From the NCBI GenBank assembly GCA_964036275.1, contig OZ038433.1, positions 11,089,446 through 11,153,445 of the forward strand: a stretch of 64,000 bases of DNA. The letters are read 5' to 3'. Within the stretch, counting starts at the first letter, position 1, and every line of letters starts with the position of its first letter. This document shows, one piece after another, positions 23,080-34,800 of the stretch. The notes under the pieces were generated by a model that saw nothing but the letters and a program-made list of their open reading frames with translations, was not told the origin of the DNA and made no database searches. Origin of the DNA: Litoditis marina (taxonomy: Eukaryota > Nematoda > Chromadorea > Rhabditida > Rhabditidae). A program made the translations under genes and the position numbers.

Positions 23080-23250
23080 ATTTTTCGTTAACCGCGCCAG
23101 TTGACCGAATTTATGGTTAACACTTTTGTTAACTACTTGGTAACCGCGAATTTTACCCAAAATGAAAAAAGGTTACCAATGGGTTAATGGTTAACTGTAA
23201 GCCGGTTAACGGTTAACTGGCAGGGTTAACGAAATTCGCGATTCCTTGTT
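23080..23250. repeat. GTTAACC-rich foldback repeat
   Basis: Inverted GTTAACC/GGTTAAC words, CGTTAACCGCGCC at left and GGCAGGGTTAACG at right. A relative of 4800-5110, just upstream of exon 2 of F-box paralogue 2. Confidence 0.5.
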
Positions 23251-23413
23251 GAGTTTGTCCTTTTTTCAGCTGGATCTCTTGTCGTTTATTCACCTGAAAA
23301 AATGCTCCAAATCAAGCCTGGAATTGTGCAACAACTCTGGATTCGTACCTGATTTGTACATCGATAATGTGATGTACAATTGTTATGTACCTAGAATAGT
23401 AAGTGTCCGCTAC

Positions 23414-24255
23414 CATAGGAAATCTGGGATTACAGGTAAACTCGTAGTAAACTAGTAGTAGTAGTAGTAAAGGAGGAGTACTCTCGTAGTAGAGTAGGGG
23501 TATCCTGGTAGAGAACTAGTAGTAAATACGGACGTCAAATAAAAAAATGCATTTTGGCAGTTTGAAACTATTTTGTTTACGTTACATTATCTCCGCAGAA
23601 TTTAAATCACAGTGAATTGTAGGCATTATGAGCACGTAGACAGTTAGTAGTAACTTACTCGTAGGCTAGTAGTAAACCTGTAGTACTCTAACTAGGCAGG
23701 AAAGTGCTGAACATTCATAATATGGGAAAATTTATATCGAATTAGTGCTACTATAGAACGGGCTTAAGTATAAGGTTTTTTGTTAGGGCTCGTGGCGCAT
23801 TCACGTTATTTCATAGTGAGCGCTGAACAGTGAAGCGCGCCTGTAATCGTATACGATTGTGGCGCGCCCTCAGACATCAGCAGCGTGGCGCAGTGGTAAG
23901 TGCCTCGCTTCAGAAGCAAGAGCTCGAGAGTTCGAGTCCCGGATGGTGCAAAACATGGTAAACAGCAAAGTAATGCAATAGAGGGTAACATAACTACTTA
24001 TAGAAGATATGTGATTCTAAAAAATATTATTATTTTCTTAATTTTATTTTTTTAATTTTTCAAAATTGACTTTTACCACAGATAAACTAGTAGCTGACCA
24101 CCATCTCACTAGTAGTTAGGTAGGAGTAGAACTATAGTTTAACTCCTCCCCTACGCCTACATTACTACAAGAAAACTAGTAGTTTACTAGTAGTAGAATA
24201 GGGGTGTGGTAGGAGTTCACTAGTAGTTTACTTGTCGTTATAGAGAATCACTGTG
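23414..24255 (+). mobile_element. tRNA-bearing CA...TG element, copy 1
   Basis: 842 bp, from CATAGGAAATCTGGG to GAATCACTGTG, flanked by TAC on both sides (23411-23413, 24256-24258). Ends are imperfect inverted repeats (CATAGGAAATCT against CACAGTGATTCT). Both subterminal regions are packed with CTACTAGT / TAGTAGTTTACT words, as transposase-binding repeats often are. A tRNA-like sequence lies in the middle. It inserted 16 bp downstream of the exon 2 donor of F-box paralogue 2. No ORF of size. Confidence 0.85.
23880..23950 (+). other. tRNA-like sequence inside element copy 1
   Basis: Has box A (TGGCGCAGTGG) and box B (GTTCGAGTCCC). The acceptor arms GCAGCGT/ATGGTGC pair 6 of 7, the D stem is GCGC/GTGC, and the anticodon-loop position reads CAG. 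The T stem is poor and one anticodon-stem pair is mismatched here (perfect in the other three copies). It looks like a captured tRNA whose promoter boxes survive. Function as a tRNA is unlikely. Confidence 0.6.
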
Positions 24256-25840
24256 TACGATCATTAACAAAAGATATAATCATGATGTTTTGAAGTCCAC
24301 CGCCTGAGCTACTCTCTTTTTTCTCTCTTCTAAACTGGAAATGAAACAGAGAGTATCTCATACTCTCATACCCATATATTTCTGAGTTAATTTGTTTTTC
24401 AAGATATTAGTTCTAAAATGGTCACCAAAAACCCGGTTAGATTCAGAATTGGCCTATTGTATTATCTTACTAAGTATATTAACAGATATTCGATGGGCCT
24501 CTTCACTCGGATGCTCTTATCGAAATGGAACAAATTCCCACCCATTGTAGGATGATCATCAAGAAATTATGGGCGGTTGGTCACTCACTAATTCAGAATT
24601 TTATCATGAATACAGTTAAAAATCATTTATGAATTCAGTTTACTATTCTTCGAGATTTTTAAATGGTCTCCAAGAGAGATCTGCACGCACAACTTTTCCA
24701 CTCATTTTCGTACCATAACAAGACAATTTCCTGTTTATATAGAATCGTTCACGTATTTCTGGAAGTTATTTTCATCTTAGTTCAGACGGAACTTTCGAAG
24801 GATGTCTGTGCTTTGTTTCAAGGAAGAGATGTTTCTATTGATGTGCTACAAACAGACGTAGACATTACATGCAGTCCTTTGGAGTTCAACGCCTTTTTGG
24901 AGGTATCTAGTTCACAATATAGTTCACACCATTCCTACAGGAACCTTCTACAGTATACATTAAAATGTTAAAATAACTGCTCTCGAATAGAAAGTCCAAC
25001 TTTTTCGAAACATATTTGGGGACCATTTTGATTTTACCCCCTCTACTTTTTTGTTGCTTTAACTGAAATTAGTCCTGTGGGTGGGAACGAAAGTAGAGTT
25101 TTCCTTCTCGGATCGTCAGACGAGTTCACAATTATTTAGTTTATTCAAAATTGTCAGTGTTCAGCTTAAGAAAATGTTTTTTAACTCAAATTTCGACTCT
25201 TGTTTCTGATTATCAGTTTTTTCGAGTCTAGTTTCGAGTTCGACTGTAACAGGCCTGATGTTGTTTCAGGATGCTCATGTAACCGGTGTTCTAGTTGGGG
25301 AGAACACCTATTCAACCGATTTGGATGTTTATAACCAGCCGGCTGTGAGAAGAGTTGGTTCCTTGTGATGTAACCATGTAAACGTGTGGTCAGTGGTCAC
25401 ACGCCAGTGTAAAGCTCTACAAATAGCCAGAGAATTGAAGAAGCAGGCTTTTTTTTTCTTTTCCATCAGAATTGGCCTGATTCTGATGTAGAATCTTACG
25501 TGCACATATTTACATCCATGGGCGGTTCTGCGTGTGAATTTGTCAAATATTTTATAAAACACGGGTTGGGGAGTGGTTAGTAAGTCGCGGGAACACTGAA
25601 TTTTAACCTTCCTTTCTGATTTATTGATTGGTGGTCTAATTTGAATTTATTGATTGTTCGCGATAGGACGTTTGGCTGGCAGTGAAAAGGTATAAGTCAT
25701 TCGAAATTCATTAAAGTAAAATTTCTTTGAAAGTGAAAGTCATTGAGTACAGAAACAGTTGATAATCAGAAATTGAGTTTTCGAAAATTTCCTGGTTTTA
25801 AAATCCTGACTAAAAGTCAATTAATGACTTTCATTTTTAA

Positions 25841-26094
25841 GGCCAATTCTACAACTAACCGGGTTTTTAGGTAACCTAACCTTTTTTTGGTAACCCTTTT
25901 TTCAGGTAACCTCACAAGTAACCGGTAGGTAACCCAAAACTAAAATCCGGTTACCGTACAAACTAACGGTAAAAACCACATTTTGCGTTGGAAAAACAGG
26001 TAACCGGTTTTTCATTTTCGGTTACCGACCGGTTACCTATCGAAGTAACCGGAAGAAAGGTTACCGAAAAACCCGGTTACATATAGCATTCACC
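25841..26094. mobile_element. Palindromic MITE with 9-bp target duplication, copy 2
   Basis: GGCCAATTCTACAAC to ATATAGCATTCACC, flanked by CATTTTTAA on both sides (25832-25840, 26095-26103). Interior is an inverted pair of GGTTACC-rich arms. Consistent with a non-autonomous Mutator-like element. Confidence 0.85.
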
Positions 26095-26125
26095 CATTTT
26101 TAAATGACTTTAACTTCAATGACTT

Positions 26126-26851
26126 CGTTCCATTACAAAGCTTGTAAGGAATTGATTGTGTTTAATGTGGTTTTCATCGACATACAAAACACTTGATTGA
26201 CATAGGTTTATTCGAGAACAAGACTTGTGTTGTGATTTTGAGATAAGACTGAAAACACAATGATGGTGCGCCTCTTTTATAGAGGCTTATCACCACAAGT
26301 TATCACAGAGTATCAAAGTCCAGTGTCGTGGATGTAACGTCCCTCCGCCTTTGAAAATGTTCGTCCTCGAACATATGGTCAGCTCTTCTGTTTCCCTCTG
26401 TTGGCGGAATCGAGAGTTGATTGGAGAACGGTTGTTGATTGATATGGTTTTGATGTGATCTGCGTTTATGGGTATAGTGTTGCTGATGAGTTTCTATCTT
26501 CAGAGCGTTGATTTGATTGGTTAGTTGATTGCGGTTTTTACGTCGTTATCCTTGTCGTACTTTTTCAATGCTAAGATTGTTTCTTCGTGTATGGCCGCTG
26601 TTTTGGCTGCTTCAAATGTATCTCGCCGGGACCTCCACGTTCCATTACAAAGCTTGTAAGGAATTGATTGTGTTTAATGTGGTTTTCATCGACATACAAA
26701 ACACTTGATTGACATAGGTTTATTCGAGAACAAGACTTGTGTTGTGATTTTGAGATAAGACTGAAAACACAATGATGGTGCGCCTCTTTTATAGAGGCTT
26801 ATCACCACAAGTTATCACAGAGTATCAAAGTCCAGTGTCGTGGATGTAACG
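26126..26851 (-). mobile_element. Miniature LTR retrotransposon (TRIM-like)
   Basis: Two direct 214-bp LTRs (26126-26339, 26638-26851) flank a 298-bp interior, with ACTT duplicated outside (26122-26125, 26852-26855). On the minus strand the LTR contains CTATAAAAGAGG (TATA-like) and CGAATAAACC (polyadenylation-like). Just after the upstream LTR the minus strand reads TGGAGGTCCCGGCGAGAT, which fits the complement of a tRNA 3' end ending CCA and resembles tRNA-Gln. A purine-rich AAAGGCGGAGGGA precedes the downstream LTR. The LTRs end CGTT...AACG and not TG...CA. No coding capacity. Confidence 0.88.
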
Positions 26852-26873
26852 ACTTTTAATCTCGAATGACTTA

Positions 26874-27725
26874 CACAGTGATTCTATAACGACAAGTAAA
26901 CTACTAGTGAACTCCTACCACACCCCTATTCTACTACTAGTAAACTACTAGTTTTCTTGTAGTAATGTAGGCGTAGGGGAGGAGTTAAACTATAGTTCTA
27001 CTCCTACCTAACTACTAGTGAGATGGTAGTCAGCTACTAGTTTATCTGTGGTAAAAGTCAATTTTGAAAAATAAAAAATAAAATAAAAAAATTATATTTT
27101 TTAGGATCATACATCTTCTATAAGTAGTTACGTTTTCCTCTATTGCATTACTCTGCTGTTTACCAAGTTTTGCACCATCCGGGACTCGAACTCTCGAGCT
27201 CTCGCTTCTGAAGCGAGACACTTACCACTGCGCCACGCTGCTGATGTCTGAAGGCGCGCCACAATCGTATACGATTACAGGCGCGCTTCACTGTTCAGCG
27301 CTCACTATGGAATAACGTGAATGCGCCACGAGCCCTAACAAAAAACCTTATACTTAAGCCCGTTCTACAGTAGCACTAATTCGATAAAAATTTTCCCATA
27401 TTATGAATAATCAGCACTTTCCTGCCTAGTTAGCGTACTACAGGTTTCTACTAGCCTACGACTAAGTTACTACTAGCCTACGAGTAAGTTACTACTAACT
27501 GTCTACGTGCTCATAATGCCTACAAATCACTGTGATTCAAATTCTGTGGAGATAATGTATCGTAAAAAGACTAGTTTCAGACTGCCAAAATGCATTTTTT
27601 AATTTGACGTCCGTATTTACTACTAGTTTTCTACCAGGATACCCCTACTCTACCACGAGAGTACTCCTCCTTTACTACTACTACTAGTTTACTACGAGTT
27701 TACCAGTAGTCCCAGATTTCCTATG
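26874..27725 (-). mobile_element. tRNA-bearing CA...TG element, copy 2
   Basis: 852 bp, reverse orientation, CACAGTGATTCTATAACG to AGATTTCCTATG, flanked by TTA on both sides (26871-26873, 27726-27728). Lies 18 bp past the target duplication of the miniature LTR element, in the intron before exon 6 of F-box paralogue 2. Confidence 0.85.
27171..27241 (-). other. tRNA-like sequence inside element copy 2
   Basis: Minus strand, same boxes as 23880-23950. The anticodon stem CTCGC/GCGAG is perfect here, with loop TTCAGAA. Confidence 0.6.
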
Positions 27726-28558
27726 TTAGTCCTGGTACCCACGAAAGTATAGCGCTTGTTTATCATCACTCCCAAGCCGAGCATCCCAAACCGAGGTGTG
27801 TGTTGCCTCATTCCGCTGTGTTTGTAGTTTCATCGTCGCTTTCTGATTGAAATGCGCAAATTCAGGTTTATATCGCGATCAAACTACATAGAAGATTTGG
27901 GTATTTTCTGTGTCATTCCTGGTTTCCAGTTGAACACCTTGTTGATCGAATACGAGGATGAGCCCCTTCCCGGTGAGACGGTTCTGGCCATCCGCGCCCC
28001 CTTCCTTGAGCTGTCCTCGTGGCACTTCGAGACACTCCAACCACTATTGGAGGTGAGTTGTTCTCATTACTCAACTCAGTTTCCCCACTTCCAATGGGAA
28101 TGATCAAAATCCAACAAAAAAGTCTTCTCGAGAAAACTTAAATCGTCGTGAGCCGTTTTATTCCGTTTACATACCAATAGAGTTGCTCTCTCCAAATATG
28201 GAGCCCTTAATGTTCATCGAAGTACGCAGTCTATAAAAACTTCCACCACGCTTGATTGGAAGGTAAATTTGAGCAGAATCAATCTGACTCAATCTTGAAA
28301 AGTAGTCAATCTTCTGTGTAGGAAAGAGACCAAAAGAACTCGCAGCAAGCTACTTCTACATAGATCTCTGACATGTATGATGAGCAGCGCTTGACTAAGG
28401 GACGTGAATTTATGAATATGAAGTTGTTTTATCTATCGATTATTTCAGGAGTGGGCAATAGGATTGAGAGAGATCGAAGAGGTCGTCTTTAGGCGCAAGA
28501 TTAGCTTTGTGCCTGTTCTTCACGAGCCAGTGATGCTATTCCGTATTATTGTAACTAA

Positions 28559-29409
28559 CACAGTGATTCTATAACGACAAGTAAACTACTAGTGAACTCC
28601 TACCCCACCCCTATTCTACTACTAGAAAACTACTAGTTTTCTTGTAGTAATGTAGGCGTAGGGGAGGAGTTAAACTATAGTTCTACTCCTACTTAACTAC
28701 TAGTGAGATGGTAGTCAGCTACTAGTTTATCTGTGGTAAAAGTCAATTTTGAAAAATGAAAATAAAATAAAAAAATTATATTTTTTAGGATCATATATCT
28801 TCTATAAGTAGTAACGTTATCCTCCGTCGCATTACTCTGCTGTTTACCATGTTTTGCACCATCCGGGACTCGAACTCTCGAGCTCTCGCTTCTGAAGCGA
28901 GACACTTGCCACTGCGCCACGCTGCTGATGTTTGAGGGTGCGCCACAATCGTATACGATTACAGGCGCGCTTCACCGTTCAGCGCTCACTATGGAATAAC
29001 GTGAATGCGCCACGAGCCCTAACAAAAAACCTTATACTTAAGCTCGTTCTACAGTAGCACTAATTCGATAGAAATGTTCCCATATTATGAATGTTCAACA
29101 CTTTCCTGCCTAGTTAGCGTACTACAGGTTTCTACTAGCCTACGAGTAAGTTACTACTAGCCTACGAGTAAGTTACTACTAACTGTCTACGTGCTCATAA
29201 TGCCTACAAATCACTGTGATTTGAATTCTGTGGAGATAATGTATAGTAAAAAGACTAGTTTTAGACTGCCAAAACGCATTTTTTAATTTGACGTCCGTAT
29301 TTACTACTAGTTTTCTACCAGGATACCCCTACTCTACTACGAGAGTACTCCTCCTTTACTACTACTACTAGTTTACTACGAGTTTACCAGTAGTCCCAGA
29401 TTTCCTATG
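28559..29409 (-). mobile_element. tRNA-bearing CA...TG element, copy 3, in an exon
   Basis: 851 bp, reverse orientation, flanked by TAA on both sides (28556-28558, 29410-29412). It lies inside the region homologous to the uninterrupted last exon of the other two F-box paralogues. Confidence 0.85.
28855..28925 (-). other. tRNA-like sequence inside element copy 3
   Basis: Minus strand, box A and box B retained, anticodon stem perfect. Differs from copy 2 by a few bases in the D arm. Confidence 0.6.
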
Positions 29410-29459
29410 TAAGGTATGTTGTACTCTGATCAACGCTTTGTAGTCTGACATAGGAAATC

Positions 29460-30215
29460 TTGGGTTGGTGAAAAATCACCGTACGTTCAGGGAACGCCTT
29501 GTTCAGGGATCTTTCAGGAATATTTCAAGATTAAAACACCGAACGAACACTGAACATTCGCTGAATTCTGCCTGAACGAACCCCGAAAAAGCAGTTATGT
29601 TTCAATGAACGGAGGTTCAGGGAAAATTCAGGGTAAAATCAATGAAAAAACACGGAAATTTCAGAGATTTTACGCTGATAAAACGCCGAAAAAATGTTCG
29701 GTGTCAAGACATTGAACGGACGGTGAACTGACGGTACTTTGTCAGGGTTAAAACTGGGTGAGAATCCTGAAGAAGCCCTTTGCCGCGGCAATCGCGTAAC
29801 CAGTACTAGATACGGCGCGGCCAGGGGTGCCCTGATTTGATATTTGTAAAAAGCCAGCTCAACTTCGTAGTCTGAAGATGGACAGGAAAGATATAATGAA
29901 GTTCTGAAGTTTTACTTTAATGAACTTTTCTGTCTCAAAATTTTATAATATTTTTGAAAATATTTTTTTAGGAAAATATTTTTTTCTAAAAATGTTTTTT
30001 TTGATAATATTTGCGAAAAATACTTTCAACAAAAAAAATCGTATTAATTTTTACTGAGTAATTGTTAGATAACAACCGGGAAATTTCAGGGTTTTTTCAG
30101 GGTTTGTTCACCGTCCCGTCATCAATCGTTCGGTGAACGTTTCATGAATCGTACCCCGAACGATTGATGACGGTACCCCGAACGGATCCTGAAAAATCCC
30201 CGAATATTAATTCTC
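29460..30215. repeat. Repeat region rich in TTCAGGG and CGAACG words
   Basis: Words TTCAGGG, CCTGAA, GAACG and CGTTCGG recur in both orientations around an AT-rich core at 29930-30060. It looks like a foldback element of about 750 bp that lies between the two surviving parts of the last exon of F-box paralogue 2. Exact ends and a target duplication were not found. Confidence 0.4.
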
Positions 30216-30492
30216 TGTGGATCAACAATGGTTAGTTTTGCTATAGATTTTAGTGGAAGTTATAGTGATTGAATTATCGCAATGTATAGTTGTTCTATAT
30301 CTATGCGTAAAAAAATTATATTATTAAGATCTTCCCCGGTCTCACGGCAAAATAAACCTTCACGATCTTCTCATTGGAGGACCACTGCTTGGAAGCGGTT
30401 GTCACTCGATCAGATGGAGAACGCCTTGATATTGAGGTGGAGACCGGTGACTTTGGAACGGCCCACGTAAAGTTCACGAGAGACTACATTTG

Positions 30493-31882
30493 AACCTAGG
30501 CCACATATCTCATGTTCTCAGAGTATTGTTTTATGTGTTTGTTAGTACCTCGTTCTGGTCCAGGTTTCGCAGTTGTGTTGATTATAGTGCCTGTTTTGAT
30601 ATATACGATGTTGTTGTTCTGTTCATTGTTACGTTTGCTATAAATGAACATTCAGTTTCTGAAATGAAGCTTATTTAAACTTGTTTCAGGCTGTTAATCA
30701 CCATGCTTGAGGCACTACAAAAATGGGTCCAATACTTGAAATGTGCTATTTACTTCAGAAATGAGGCCATTCTGATCATGTCATGGTTTCTGTTTAGACG
30801 AGGATGTAATTCGCTACTCACAATTTCGTTATTTGGACATATAACTACACAACAAAACTCAGAAACGTGCAATGACATAGTGCACAATTCCTCATCAGAA
30901 TGCCAAGTTTACGTGACTATTTAATCTACTTCTAGCATACTACAGTTTTAATACAGATAGCACGAATGATGAGAGCCTGGCTCTTTTCAAATAAGAACGC
31001 AATTGGAAAAATACATTTCCGAGTAAATTTTAGATATTTCTGACAGTGTTAACAACCAGTCGGGTGACTCAGAAACGACGAGGTTGGTTATAGTGGTCTC
31101 CATTCTTACTGAGACAAATTTTAAATTCACTTTACCTGTACAATGTCTGTATTTCAATTCTTCACAGTTATGTTATATTGTAACCGGCTGTAACCAAATC
31201 GTTTAAGGATTCGAGAAGCCATACACAAAAAGTCGTTTTGTGAAGTAATAGAGCTTGTTGATTTCATTATCAACCCGGTTGCTTTTGTAAAGAGAGGTTG
31301 GTTACTTTTCAATAGCAATCCGGTTGCTTTGAAAATCAACCGAACCTTCTTTACAAAAGCAACCGGGTTGACTTTTGGTTGATATCAACCCGGTTGCTTG
31401 TGTAATCCGCCCAAAAAGTCATTCTATACCGAAATGAAATACAAAAAAATTGTGACTTTATTGAATATAACAGCCACGCGAACACTAGCAATAGCGAAGA
31501 AACAAGATAGGAGCAATTAATGAATAAGAAAATATTTGTACACCGACACACACAAAACGAAAATACGGGAATATGTTAACGTCAAAGGTTACTACTGTAC
31601 CGAGTTACACGTAGAGTACTATAAGAATCTCTGGTACAATTTTCTAATACAATATGTTTCAGAAAATTGACTGCGGATAGCCGGTTAGGTCAGAATAAAT
31701 CGATAACTGAATAAAAAAAGACGGATAAACGAAACTGTACACCGCCAATGTAACTCATTCAGAAAAGAGAGTAGAGCAGAAAGCAAGGATCTAAAATTAA
31801 CAGGGAACGACGGGACAATAAGAGTGAATGAAATGAAAATAATAACGAAGGCGATTTTTGACAGATGGGAGGGGCCGAGATA
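30493..31882. other. Intergenic region between convergent F-box paralogues 2 and 3
   Basis: No gene seen. A foldback repeat rich in CAACCCGGTTGC and its complement spans about 31260-31415. TTTATT at about 31457 (AATAAA on the minus strand) is a possible polyadenylation signal for paralogue 3, about 420 bp past its stop. Confidence 0.45.
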
Positions 31883-34800
31883 CTATACCTCGCGACTGGC
31901 AATGTATTCTCTCCGTATCTCGAGATACCATTGTACATAGAAGCGAACCTCCGTTTGGACACCTTCATAATTGACATCTACGTGCAGACGTCTCCCATCG
32001 GCACGAGTGATCACGGCTATCGCGCGTCGACCTTCCATTGCGAAATTAATCTCATGTTCCGCCTCAATGTCATCAAATAGAGTGTGGAAAAGCATCAAGA
32101 ACTGTTGCTCACGTTCTTCGTGATTATACAATTCAGAGTCATGGAAGGACAAGTTCCTGATCTCTCGCGATCCGTTCACCCACTCCTGAAATATCGAGAA
32201 ATACGTACGAACCATCCCATAAAGGGGGGAGTCGCGAACAAATTCTTGTGAAAAGTAGGGGTTGCGAACTGTCAACTAACGATTTTCATTAAAAATAAGC
32301 TATTATCGTAGGGAAATTAGTTGAATATCGCCGTTTTGGGGGGTCGCGACACGAGAAAACACGGAGGGGTCGCGAGAATTTTGAAGGATTAACAATTAAG
32401 AGGCCCTTGGCGGTGTATGGTACGAACGCACGAAAAGAAATACGTACGAAAGTCTAATGGCTAACTTGGAGCAAACCACGACCAACTACCAGAATCATTT
32501 CATAGGCATAGCCGTCTTCGGCATTCTCTGTGCTTTTACTTTTACGCAACGTAGTCACTAATTTGCTCACGTGCCAGCAGGGATGACCACAAAGTTGTCT
32601 GAGTTTGATGGCAGCCCCCCCCCCCCCCGCTCCTGAAGAGTTGGACGGCGTGCAACGTGTTCGTGCTAGTTGTGATCTTATCTCGTTCAATCGTCTTATA
32701 CGTTCATGTTGATATACCGTATACGGCCACCGATAACGGAGGAAGACTTAAGAAGGCAGCTTGGGAGTAGTTTACATTTGCCCCCCACCCTGGTCGAAAA
32801 TGGGTTGAAAAGGGCCCGTACTACAATCGCCCCCCCCCCCTTTGGGGGGGGGGGGGGGGGCGATTATACACCATGCTTATTTACTGCAGGCTTGGGTTGA
32901 GTGGGGGGTGAATGTTCATCAGTTCGGGAATTATGTACTATCACCCCCCCCCCCCTCATTTTGTATTGTGGGGGGTGATTGTTCATTGTCGAAGATGTAC
33001 AATGTCCCCCCACCCATTTACCAATTACCCCCACCTTCGCGCGACTTTTCTGGGATTTCAATTAGGTGGGGGGTAATAGTACCACGAGGGGGGTGATTGT
33101 TGGGTGGGGGGCGATTGTACATTTTCCCCGGCAGCTTTTACTTGAACCTCCGTGCCCTAACCAACTATTTGGGAAGCCTATGAACAACGGAATTATACCT
33201 AATTCAGAAAATTGGTATCAAAACAGACAGTTGTACACAACGAACTCACATTCAGAATAGGGCGAAGCGCCTCCTGGTACAGTCGGTAAATCTCAATCTC
33301 TTGGGCGCGTAGGCCCAAAAAGGTCTCCGTTGGCAGTGGTTCCTTCTCATGCATAATCGTAAGACCAAAGAGCTGCAATTAAGACATTCGTTCGATTAAA
33401 ATGAAAGAGAAAAACCTACTTTTGCCCCCCCCGCGCCAATGCCCTCGAATGATCGATAGATTACTGTAGAAAGTTATTGATCGGTGAAATGCAGTGTAGT
33501 TTGGCACCCACCCGCACTAGTTCCAACAGAAAATTGTGGGGGTAAAAGCTAAATGCATGGCAGGGTGGGGGGCTAAAGTCAAATCTGGTCGACATTGCAC
33601 AAACACCCCCATTAACGTAGATGAGGGGTGAAAGTTACATGCCTGGCAAAATGTTGTCTTCACATAGTTCAAAAATTTTGAAAACGAAGTCCTCGAAAGT
33701 ATTCAAGAAACGTCTACTAGAAACTGATCTATGTAAGGTTTTAAAACTGCCTTGTAAGTTTTAATTAGTAATCTGATGTAGCTCATTTTTCATTTAGAAA
33801 CTTGGTAAGTTTGGTAAGTTCCCATCCTGTGGCTGGTGCGGAATGCAGTCCATGGTTCATAATCGGTCCCAGTGTGAAAACCAGTGAGAAAGAAAAATCA
33901 ACAAGTTGACAAAATCTCCGTACTGCTCACATTCGCGAAGTGGTCATATGTGCATGCATCGATACTCTCTTCTTTTAGTATTATCGATGTCTTTTTCTTC
34001 TAGATTTGTTTAATATATTATGATAATTAAACGAACGAACATTGACTTTAATTTATTGTTAGTATTACTAGGAGTATTCTATTATCCACCAATCCGCTGG
34101 GAAAAGTAAAGACTAAAATTATATATCAGGTCTGAGGGAAGTTAGGAGGAGGTAGTAAACACGAACATATATTAGCTCTGATAAACTTAGGTGGAGGTAG
34201 AAACTATAAATATATATCAACTCTGTGAAAACTTAGGTGGTGGTAGTAAAAACAAATATATATCAACTCTGAGAAACCTAGGTGGTGGTAGTAACTACAA
34301 ATATATATCAACTCTGAGAAACTTAGGTGGTGGTAGTAACTACAAACATATATCAACTCTGAGAAACTTAGGTGGTGGTAGTAACTACAAACATATATCA
34401 GCACTAAGAAAGTAAGGGGAAGGTAGTGTTATTTTAATCATTCCCAGTGAAGACATCCCTTTTTAAATCAACAAATATATGCTGTCTCGAAATACTGCCC
34501 AGCGGTTGTGGTATTGATACGGTAGTTAAGTCAGAGCATTTGTCAGAACAGTCGCTTTAGTATAGAATGTATACAATATTATTACATATTTTTTCATCTA
34601 TGTTCTTTTCACCATTCTCTTTTTTGGCAACCTTTCGCGTTTCAAACTTTCGTTCCGTTATTACACACTGTGTAATAAATATTTGATTTGATTTGATCTT
34701 TATCGCTCAACCAACACCCTTCGGATTCTTAGTACCTTTGTCCCCCTCCCACCATGGGGGTGAAAGTGCCACAACATGACTTAGTTCAACGAAAAAAAAA

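Larger units (their letters stand above)
22375..30492 (+). pseudogene. F-box-like protein, paralogue 2, with its last exon disrupted by a transposon
   Basis: Exons 22375-22470, 23270-23398, 24486-24575, 24786-24902, 25270-25353, 27930-28052 and 28449 onward align block by block with paralogue 1 at the same phase (LPYDIQYM, LKKCSKSSLELC, GFVPDLYI, PLEFNAFL, YNQPAVRR, EWAIGLREIEE). Six exons are intact and share the GTTGGT donors. Exon 7 runs to 28555, where an 851-bp element is inserted, giving a stop at 28572-28574. The C-terminal part of the exon (FSLEDHCLEA, then TRSDG, to the stop at 30490-30492) survives some 1.8 kb later, but the middle stretch corresponding to SSLLHRLFDDLKAE is not visible and no in-frame acceptor rescues it. 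It could still make a shortened protein of about 255 aa ending inside the element. Confidence 0.7.

Noticed and set aside
23880..23950. A functional tRNA-Leu(CAG) gene
   Set aside because: The T stem pairs badly and there is no long variable arm as expected for tRNA-Leu. It is repeated within a transposon, so I call it tRNA-like only.
34191..34415. Repetitive NLGGGS-type open frame
   Set aside because: A 45-bp tandem repeat is open in several frames because its period is divisible by three; it lies in an intron of F-box paralogue 3.
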